Origin: Methylotenera oryzisoli
GTDB lineage: Bacteria > Pseudomonadota > Gammaproteobacteria > Burkholderiales > Methylophilaceae
NCBI GenBank assembly: GCA_945881735.1
Contig: CAMCVF010000001.1
Span: forward strand, 186,001 to 250,000
Direction: 5' to 3'
DNA: 64,000 nt
Positions 57,736 through 64,000 of this stretch are shown piece after piece. The translations under genes and the position numbers were made by a program. The stretch's first letter is position 1. Every line of letters begins with the position of its first letter. The notes under the pieces are model-generated. The model searched no databases. It was not told where the DNA came from and saw only the letters and a list, made by a program, of their open reading frames with translations.

Positions 57736-58644
57736 GTGTCATCTTTAGTTGATATTAATGGCGTAGGTCTGGGGTTAAAGCGCGAGCTAATACCTCAAAT
57801 CCAAACGCTTTATCAAGATCCATCCATTGCCAATATTAACTTTGTTGAAATTGCACCCGAAAACTGGATTGGCGCAGGTGGTAAAGCGCAAGCCGATTTA
57901 GCCTGGTTTGTCGATCGCTATCCGATTGCTTGTCATGGCTTATGTCTATCACTTGGCGGCATCGATCCCTTAAATACGGATTTCTTAAAACAAGTTAAAT
58001 CCTTTTTAAGCTCAAATGCCATTCCACTTTATACCGAACACTTAAGCTATTGCAGTGACTTTTATCATGGCAAAAGCGGCTACTTATACGATTTACTTCC
58101 TATCCCGTTTACAGAAGAAGCGGTTCACTATGTGACCGCCAGAATCAGGCAAACGCAGGATATTTTGGAACAAAAAATAGCCATCGAAAACGCTTCGTTT
58201 TATGCCGCAGCGCCTATTTCTACTCTAAGTGAAATTGATTTTTTAAATGCAGTATTACAAGAAGCCGATTGTTACTTACATTTGGATATCAATAATATTT
58301 ATGTCAACAGCGTCAATTTCGTTAAAACGCATCAAGACCCAGCAAAAATAGCTTCCGATTTTTTACATAATATCCCCAAAGAGCGCATCGTTTACAGCCA
58401 TATTGCGGGGCATTATCAAGAGTCTGCTAATTTATTAATTGATACGCACGGTAAAGATGTTGCTGATCCTGTTTGGGATTTATTGGCGGAGGCATATCAA
58501 TTATTTGGCGTTTTCCCCACATTATTAGAGCGCGATAGCAACATTCCACCTTTGCCCACTTTAATGCGTGAAGTGAATAAAATTGCGGCATATCAAGCCG
58601 ATCACGCACCTAAACTCATCAAAAAAATGCAGTCAGCATGTTAG
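57736..58644 (+). CDS. DUF692 multinuclear non-haem iron oxidase (MNIO, HvfB/MbnB-like)
   Basis: 302 residues from a GTG at 57736 with no strong ribosome binding site, unlike the precursor. TIM-barrel iron enzyme that oxidises Cys in a peptide. Candidate metal ligands are intact: His67 (ACHGLCLS), Glu101 (YTEHLSY), Asn152 (IENASFY), Asp184 (HLDINNIYVNS), His222 and His226 (HIAGHYQ), Asp236/His238 (DTHGKDV) and Glu265 (LLERDSNIPP). 36 bases after the precursor and overlapping the DUF2063 gene by 7 bases. Member of the group acting with HvfC-type partners. Confidence 0.92.
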   Translation: MSSLVDINGVGLGLKRELIPQIQTLYQDPSIANINFVEIAPENWIGAGGKAQADLAWFVDRYPIACHGLCLSLGGIDPLNTDFLKQVKSFLSSNAIPLYTEHLSYCSDFYHGKSGYLYDLLPIPFTEEAVHYVTARIRQTQDILEQKIAIENASFYAAAPISTLSEIDFLNAVLQEADCYLHLDINNIYVNSVNFVKTHQDPAKIASDFLHNIPKERIVYSHIAGHYQESANLLIDTHGKDVADPVWDLLAEAYQLFGVFPTLLERDSNIPPLPTLMREVNKIAAYQADHAPKLIKKMQSAC

Positions 58645-59381
58645 AAAAGCAAAAGCTAGGCTTTCAGCAATATCAAACGCAGTTCACGGCTTGTATTCGC
58701 AACCCCACGCAAAATAAAAAACCACCACAGGTAAAGTCCAGTCGTTTAGCGGTTTATAAAAAAGCGGTTTTTAATAATATTGTAGGGTCGGTTTCAATCT
58801 GTTTTCCTGTATGCCAAGCCTTGATTGGCAAGCGCAAATGGCAAAGATTAATGCGAGAATTTGTGGCGAATTATGCTGCAGGCAGCCCAATATTTAGAGA
58901 AATCCCGGAGCAATTTTTATCGTTTTTAAAACCGCTTGAAAACGTGCCTACTTACTTTAAACAATTGGCACACTATGAATGGGTGGAGTTGGCGATTACC
59001 ATGCAGCAAACCGAGACTATTGCTAAAAGTGAAAAAACGAATTTATTGCATGAAAAACCGATGCTAGCGGCGGCGCATATGCTGCTGGAATATGATTATC
59101 CTGTTCATCAACTATCGGCAAAATTTAAGCAAAAACATCTACAAAAAACAACCTTACTAGTGTTTCGAAACGCAATATTTGAAGTGAAATTTATTGAACT
59201 CAATCCGATTACTTACCGTTTATTGCAAATAATCAATCAACAAGAATTAACCGGTGAGCAAGCATTAACAAAGCTTGCAAATGAGATAGAGCATCCTAGT
59301 GTGAATACGATTATTCAGTTTGGAATGGATATTTTGACGAATTTAGAGAGTCAGCAAGCCATTATTGGTAGTCGCCCATAA
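58638..59381 (+). CDS. DUF2063-family MNIO partner protein (HvfC-like)
   Basis: 247 residues. The N-terminal DUF2063 domain (about 1-100) has the typical RLAVYKKAVFNNIVGSV...CFPVCQALIGKRKWQRLMREFV, spread over about 36-76. The C-terminal half (about 120-247) is variable, as in MbnC/HvfC proteins. It holds the precursor peptide for the DUF692 enzyme. Starts inside the end of that gene (ATG TTA G overlap). The usual next gene, a DoxX-like membrane protein, is missing; a convergent DUF1289 gene lies downstream. Confidence 0.88.
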   Translation: MLEKQKLGFQQYQTQFTACIRNPTQNKKPPQVKSSRLAVYKKAVFNNIVGSVSICFPVCQALIGKRKWQRLMREFVANYAAGSPIFREIPEQFLSFLKPLENVPTYFKQLAHYEWVELAITMQQTETIAKSEKTNLLHEKPMLAAAHMLLEYDYPVHQLSAKFKQKHLQKTTLLVFRNAIFEVKFIELNPITYRLLQIINQQELTGEQALTKLANEIEHPSVNTIIQFGMDILTNLESQQAIIGSRP

Positions 59382-59427
59382 TTGATCAAACAACTTTTAA
59401 TCTAATGTCTTTTAATTAAGAGGCTAG

Positions 59428-59610
59428 TTAATCAAATAACTGGGTTTCACGCTCAGTGGCTTTGTGCAACACTTCTTTTTTCTGATGCGAATCTAAATCC
59501 CACCACTGTTGAATTTCATCCATCGTTCGGTAGCAACCTTGGCATAAGCCAGATAAATCATTCATGCTACAAACACCAATACAAGGAGATTGAATATCTA
59601 AATCGGACAT
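59428..59610 (-). CDS. DUF1289-family small protein
   Basis: 60 residues: SPCIGVCSMNDLSGLCQGCYRT (spread over 8-29) followed by DEIQQWWDL. The four cysteines and W-x-x-L form the DUF1289 signature, often described as an Fe-S or zinc-binding small protein. Function unknown. Convergent with the RiPP cluster, 36 bases before secA in the same direction. Confidence 0.92.
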   Translation of the reverse strand: MSDLDIQSPCIGVCSMNDLSGLCQGCYRTMDEIQQWWDLDSHQKKEVLHKATERETQLFD

Positions 59611-59646
59611 TGAATACTTTCTTTCAAATTTCTATCACTACTAAAC

Positions 59647-62385
59647 TTAGCTTAGAACGCCATGACACTGTTTGTATTTTTTACCTGAGCCACATGGGCA
59701 AGGGTCGTTACGGCCTACCTTTACACCTTCGCGGACAAAAGTTTCACTATTGGCTATTTGCGCTTGTTGCTCATCACTAAAATCACCTGCTGGGTTGGCT
59801 AATGCTTCGTCAAAATCTGCATGTTGATATTGCACATTGGCTAAATCGGCTGGTTTTTCAATCGCTTCAACATCGTCCTGTGTTTTTACTTGCACTAGCA
59901 TGGTGACTTTGGTGACTTCACTTTTTACTGTACTCAATAGACCTTCAAACAACTCAAAGGCCTCACGTTTGTATTCTTGCTTTGGGTTCTTTTGCGCATA
60001 CGACCGCAAATGAATACCTTGACGTAAATGGTCTAATGCAGCCAAATGCTCTCGCCAGTGGGTATCAATGCTTTGCAACATCACGGCACGTTCAAATTGA
60101 CGCATGGTGTCATTACTAGCCAAGGATTCTTTTGCTTTATATGATTCATCAGCTGCTTCAAACACGCGCTCGCGCAATGTTTCTTCGTGCAAATCTGGAT
60201 TAGCTTCTAGCATTTTTTGCAAAGGCAAGTCCAGACCAACTTCTGCAATTAGACTTTTCTCTAAGGCGGGAATATCCCATTGCTCTTCTACGCTTCCCGG
60301 TGGAATATGCGTATTAAAAATACTGCTCAAAACATCATGGCGCATGGCGCTAATTGTTTCACCAATATCGGTAGCTTCTAACAACTCATTACGTTGCTCG
60401 TAAATCACTTTACGTTGGTCGTTTGATACATCATCAAACTCTAAAAGCTGTTTACGAATGTCAAAGTTACGACCTTCTACTTTGCGTTGCGCGTTTTCAA
60501 TCGCACGGCTAACCATGGCATGCTCAATCGCCTCGCCTTCTGGCATTTTCAAACGCTCCATAATCGCCGAAACGCGATCGCCAGAGAATATGCGCAGCAA
60601 TTGGTCATCTAAAGCCAAGTAAAAACGACTTGAACCTGGGTCACCTTGACGGCCTGAACGGCCACGTAATTGGTTATCTACCCGGCGTGATTCATGACGT
60701 TCTGTACCGATAATATGTAAACCGCCTGATGCTAATACTGCATCGTGGCGTTGTTGCCATTCTGCTTTTAATTGCGCCTCTTTGGCTTCTTTTTCGGCAT
60801 CGCTTAAGCTTGCATCGGATTTAACCGCATGAATACTGGCTTCTGGATTACCACCTAATACAATATCCGTACCACGGCCAGCCATATTTGTGGCAATGGT
60901 AATCGCGCCTGGTTGGCCTGCTTCCGCCACAATATGCGCTTCACGCTCATGTTGCTTGGCGTTTAGTACTTCATGTTTTAAGTTGGCTTTTGTTAATAAA
61001 CGCGAAATAATTTCAGAGTTTTCGATGGATGTTGTACCCACCAATACTGGCTGACCAATCGCTTGGCATTGTTTAATATCTTCAAGTACTGCATTATATT
61101 TTTCAGCCGAGGTACGATACACTTTATCCATCGCATCTTTACGCAACATGCCGCGATGAGTTGGAATAACCACCGTTTCCAAGCTATAAATCTGATTAAA
61201 TTCGTATGCTTCAGTGTCCGCCGTACCCGTCATGCCGCTTAATTTTTCATACATGCGGAAATAGTTTTGGAAAGTAATAGACGCCAACGTTTGGTTTTCT
61301 TTTTGAATCGCCACGCCTTCTTTGGCTTCAACCGCTTGATGCAAACCATCTGACCAGCGACGACCCGGCATCATGCGGCCTGAAAACTCATCCACTATTA
61401 CAATTTCCCCATCACGCACCACATAATGCTGGTCTAGATTGAATAAGTTTTGAGCACGCAGAGATGCATATAAATGATGCACTAAAGTGATATTGGAAGG
61501 CTCATACAGGCTTGAGTTTTCGGCCATTAGGCCAGAAGTTGCTAAAATTGCTTCAGCTCGCTCATGACCCGCTTCGCTCATGGTCACTGTTTGTGCTTTT
61601 TCATCTACCCAAAAATCACCTTCGCCATCTTCAACAGTTTGCTTCGTTAATTGTTTAGCTACCGCGTTAATCTGATTATATAAATCAATGCTGTTTTCAG
61701 CCTGGCCAGAAATAATCAATGGTGTGCGCGCTTCATCAATTAAAATCGAATCCACTTCATCCACCAGCGCATAACTTAAACTACGTTGTGTGCGCTCATT
61801 TTTGGTAAACACCATATTGTCGCGCAGATAATCAAAACCAAATTCGTTGTTAGTACCGTACGTAATATCGGCCGCGTAAGCCAATTGTTTGGCATCGTGC
61901 TGCATTTGCGATAAGTTAATACCAACGCTTAAACCTAAAAATTTGTATAACTGGCCCATCCATTCCGCATCACGCTTGGCTAGATAATCATTCACCGTAA
62001 CAACATGTACGCCTTTGCCTGTGATAGCGTTTAGATAAACAGGCAATGTAGCAACTAGCGTTTTACCTTCACCTGTACGCATTTCAGCAATTTTTCCCGC
62101 ATTCAAGACCATGCCGCCAATTAATTGCACATCAAAATGGCGCATGCCTAATGCACGTACACTGCCCTCGCGCACCACGGCAAACGCTTCTGGCAATAAC
62201 TTTTCCAAACTTTCGCCTTGCTGAAAACGCTGTTTAAAACTTTCTGTTTTTGCGCGCAACTCATCATCGGATAAAGCTTGCATAGCTGGCTCTAACGCAT
62301 TGATTTCTTTAACAGTTTGGCCGTATTGCTTTACAAGCCTGTCATTACGACTACCGAAAAATTTTCTAAACAACGTGGATAACAT
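59647..62385 (-). CDS. secA: Preprotein translocase ATPase SecA
   Basis: 912 residues, full length. Walker [15 protein letters not shown] near 103-116, [19 protein letters not shown] near 209-227, second motor domain with [17 protein letters not shown] near 500-516, helical scaffold, and the C-terminal SecB/zinc site [14 protein letters not shown] near 896-909. Drives Sec-dependent export through SecYEG. In related bacteria argJ follows secA directly, but here DUF1289 and the RiPP cluster do. Confidence 0.98.
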   Translation of the reverse strand: MLSTLFRKFFGSRNDRLVKQYGQTVKEINALEPAMQALSDDELRAKTESFKQRFQQGESLEKLLPEAFAVVREGSVRALGMRHFDVQLIGGMVLNAGKIAEMRTGEGKTLVATLPVYLNAITGKGVHVVTVNDYLAKRDAEWMGQLYKFLGLSVGINLSQMQHDAKQLAYAADITYGTNNEFGFDYLRDNMVFTKNERTQRSLSYALVDEVDSILIDEARTPLIISGQAENSIDLYNQINAVAKQLTKQTVEDGEGDFWVDEKAQTVTMSEAGHERAEAILATSGLMAENSSLYEPSNITLVHHLYASLRAQNLFNLDQHYVVRDGEIVIVDEFSGRMMPGRRWSDGLHQAVEAKEGVAIQKENQTLASITFQNYFRMYEKLSGMTGTADTEAYEFNQIYSLETVVIPTHRGMLRKDAMDKVYRTSAEKYNAVLEDIKQCQAIGQPVLVGTTSIENSEIISRLLTKANLKHEVLNAKQHEREAHIVAEAGQPGAITIATNMAGRGTDIVLGGNPEASIHAVKSDASLSDAEKEAKEAQLKAEWQQRHDAVLASGGLHIIGTERHESRRVDNQLRGRSGRQGDPGSSRFYLALDDQLLRIFSGDRVSAIMERLKMPEGEAIEHAMVSRAIENAQRKVEGRNFDIRKQLLEFDDVSNDQRKVIYEQRNELLEATDIGETISAMRHDVLSSIFNTHIPPGSVEEQWDIPALEKSLIAEVGLDLPLQKMLEANPDLHEETLRERVFEAADESYKAKESLASNDTMRQFERAVMLQSIDTHWREHLAALDHLRQGIHLRSYAQKNPKQEYKREAFELFEGLLSTVKSEVTKVTMLVQVKTQDDVEAIEKPADLANVQYQHADFDEALANPAGDFSDEQQAQIANSETFVREGVKVGRNDPCPCGSGKKYKQCHGVLS

Positions 62386-62520
62386 GAAGGGACACCGCTT
62401 TTCCGAAATTCGGATACCTATAATTGAGATTGGACGAAAAATTGATTATATTGTATGGATATTGGGTAGTTAATGTTTATTTCAATACAAAGCCGTGCAA
62501 ATTCTAATCTTTAATTGGTT

Positions 62521-63423
62521 TTACTTATTTAAATATTTACGTGGATCTAAAGCATTACCATTTAACCTAATTTCATAATGCAAATGGGGACCTGAAGAGC
62601 GGCCTGTGCTGCCCACTTGTGCCACAATTTGGCCTTTTATCACACGCTCACCTGGCTTAACCAACAATTTAGAAGCATGTGCATAACGTGTTTCTAAACC
62701 AGACCCATGGTCAATTTTGACTATATTACCATAGTCCGGTGTGCGTTCTGAGGTAGACACGATACCATCAGCCGCTGCGCGAATAGCCGTGCCTGAGTTT
62801 GCGGTGAAATCTAAACCTTCGTGAAACGCTTTATTGCCATTAAATGGGTCTATACGCCAGCCGTAGCTGGATGAATTAAATGCTGCATAAATAGGACTGC
62901 TATTGGGCAACATATCTTTAAGCACACTTTTTTGTAAAATTTTTGCTTCAATTGAGCTCATGTATTCGTCCCGCCCATTAACCGCTTCGGTTAACTCCAA
63001 AATCGCTGCTTTTAATTCAGCCTCTGACATGGCATGCGATTGAACAAGCGGACCACCGCGGCCATCCAGTTGCAAGCCACCATGCGGTTTTAGATTTGGA
63101 TTGTTAACTATTTTTTTTTCATTTTCGCCAGCCAATTTTGCCAAACGCTGGTTTTGCGCATCAAGGCGCATGATACGGGCTTGCAATTCACCCAACTCTT
63201 TAGCGTAAGCATCCAAATGCACTTGAGAAGAAATAATTGAACTTCTAATTTGCGGCGGCAGTAAAGCGCGCATACCATTTTCTTTAATATTACTTTGCGG
63301 CGTAATAAACAATAAAGTGAGCATCACTGGCACCAACACCAAGCCAGCAACCAGCAAGCCAGCCTGCAAGGCAGACAAACTTTTAGCTTTTGCCATATTG
63401 TTAGAGATTAAAATAATATTCAT
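62521..63423 (-). CDS. M23-family zinc peptidase (murein hydrolase-like)
   Basis: 300 residues. N-terminal membrane anchor (LLVAGLVLVPVMLTLLF, about 24-40), a coiled-coil (ELGELQARIMRLDAQNQRL, about 76-94), and a C-terminal LytM/M23 domain: HEGLDFTANSGT (His and Asp ligands, about 202-213) and HLHYEIRLNG (HxH, about 281-290). Both catalytic motifs are intact, so it likely cuts peptidoglycan cross-links or acts as a regulator. The start MNIILISNNMAKAKSLSAL matches the family; an ATG at 63396 is an alternative. secA/M23/DUF721 is a conserved neighbourhood. Confidence 0.9.
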   Translation of the reverse strand: MNIILISNNMAKAKSLSALQAGLLVAGLVLVPVMLTLLFITPQSNIKENGMRALLPPQIRSSIISSQVHLDAYAKELGELQARIMRLDAQNQRLAKLAGENEKKIVNNPNLKPHGGLQLDGRGGPLVQSHAMSEAELKAAILELTEAVNGRDEYMSSIEAKILQKSVLKDMLPNSSPIYAAFNSSSYGWRIDPFNGNKAFHEGLDFTANSGTAIRAAADGIVSTSERTPDYGNIVKIDHGSGLETRYAHASKLLVKPGERVIKGQIVAQVGSTGRSSGPHLHYEIRLNGNALDPRKYLNK

Positions 63424-63558
63424 TTAATTATTGTCAATAATCCATATTGTTTATGTTATGAGTTGTGTAGTAAGTTATCAACTTCGTAAAGCCATCAAAA
63501 AGCGATGTTTGAGTCTTATTAAGCCAATTTTTATTAAAATCGCAGTAAAATCGTCAGC

Positions 63559-64000
63559 ATGCGCAAAATTGATAATTTACTAAATCCCAAAAGCCTACAA
63601 AATAGTCAGCTTGGTGCTTTAACGCAACAATTGCAATCTCACCAGTTATTACAAAAACTTTGGGTGAGCGCATGCCCAGAATTGCTTGCTCAATTAAGCA
63701 CTGTCGGCAACTTAACAAATGGGCTTTTAACCATTTTTGCTCACAGTGCAATTGTTGCCAATAAAATCAAACTAGACCAAGCTAAGCTTTTGACTCAATT
63801 ACAAGATTTGCAAAGTACCAACCTTTTATTTCGGGATTGTAAAGTTACTGTAATTAGTGTCAAAGTGCAAGTTAAATCTCAGCCTAGGGTCATCGTGCCA
63901 CCACCAAGAAAACTATCTAAACAAGCGGCAGTTAGCTTAAAAAAGCTGGCGCAAGATTTAGGTGATTCTCCACTTGCTACAAAACTCAATTCTCTCGCCA
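63559..64000 (+). CDS. DUF721 (DciA-like) protein, 3' end beyond window
   Basis: 147 codons are open from the ATG at 63559 to the window edge (MRKIDNLLNPKSLQNSQLGAL). LWVSACPELLAQLSTVGNL and GLLTIFAHSAIVANKIKLDQAKLL match the DUF721/DciA fold, whose members recruit the replicative helicase DnaB in many bacteria. Divergent from the M23 gene, as in related betaproteobacteria. Partial, so length cannot be judged. Confidence 0.8.
   Translation, partial: MRKIDNLLNPKSLQNSQLGALTQQLQSHQLLQKLWVSACPELLAQLSTVGNLTNGLLTIFAHSAIVANKIKLDQAKLLTQLQDLQSTNLLFRDCKVTVISVKVQVKSQPRVIVPPPRKLSKQAAVSLKKLAQDLGDSPLATKLNSLA

Overview
The window looks like a stretch of chromosome from a low-GC (roughly 40% by eye) betaproteobacterium, most plausibly a Methylophilaceae methylotroph of the Methylotenera type. 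This assignment is inference. It rests on the betaproteobacterial gene order (lspA-ileS-ribF-murJ|rpsT; ispB|rplU-rpmA-obgE-proB; pilD-coaE-zapD-yacG; DUF815-argJ; bamC-dapA; rsxABCDGE-nth) and on base composition. No rRNA, tRNA, CRISPR array, phage or intact insertion sequence was recognised.

Layout. Positions 1-6.3 kb hold the 5' part of clpB (with a heat-shock-type promoter) and a three-gene export/uptake locus: DUF2946, a TonB-dependent receptor and a secreted Asp-box (sialidase-fold) protein with a Cys-rich motif, possibly for copper or another metal. 6.4-8.4 kb holds a DUF808 membrane protein and two decayed genes (YnfA-like, sulfite-oxidase-like). 8.4-28 kb is mostly housekeeping: lipoprotein processing, isoleucyl-tRNA synthetase, flavin kinase, lipid II flippase, purEK, proB, obgE, L27/L21, ispB, pilin peptidase, coaE, zapD, yacG, a PCuAC copper chaperone, a Nudix-ThiE fusion, DUF815 ATPase and argJ. 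28-48 kb holds cysS, a TPR protein and an L,D-transpeptidase sharing a C-terminal domain, two cyclophilins, lpxH, an HD-GYP phosphodiesterase, nusB-ribH, an OFA-type MFS transporter, a phoBR operon behind a clear Pho box, a JmjC ribosomal oxygenase, a decayed secretin-like gene, an EAAPA-repeat lipoprotein, an MBL hydrolase and bamC-dapA. 48.5-55 kb is a complete rsx/rnf electron-transport operon ending in nth. 55-57.4 kb is a decayed zone (FIST protein, ECF sigma factor, anti-sigma factor) around an intact DUF1841 gene. 57.4-59.4 kb is a compact RiPP-type cluster. 59.4-64 kb holds DUF1289, secA, an M23 peptidase and the start of a DUF721/DciA-like gene.

The most interesting system is at 57436-59381. 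An 87-residue secreted precursor carries two copies of a DGKCGEGKCG block. It is followed by a DUF692 multinuclear non-haem iron oxidase (MNIO, MbnB/HvfB-like) and a DUF2063 partner (HvfC-like). This is the arrangement known to install copper-binding oxazolone/thioamide groups on cysteines of EGKCG motifs. Here the ECF sigma/anti-sigma pair usually linked to such clusters is broken, and no DoxX gene follows. Together with PCuAC and the DUF2946/TonB locus, it suggests that copper handling matters to this organism.

At least seven recognisable pseudogenes lie in 64 kb, several with in-frame nonsense codons rather than homopolymer slips. That is consistent with ongoing genome reduction.
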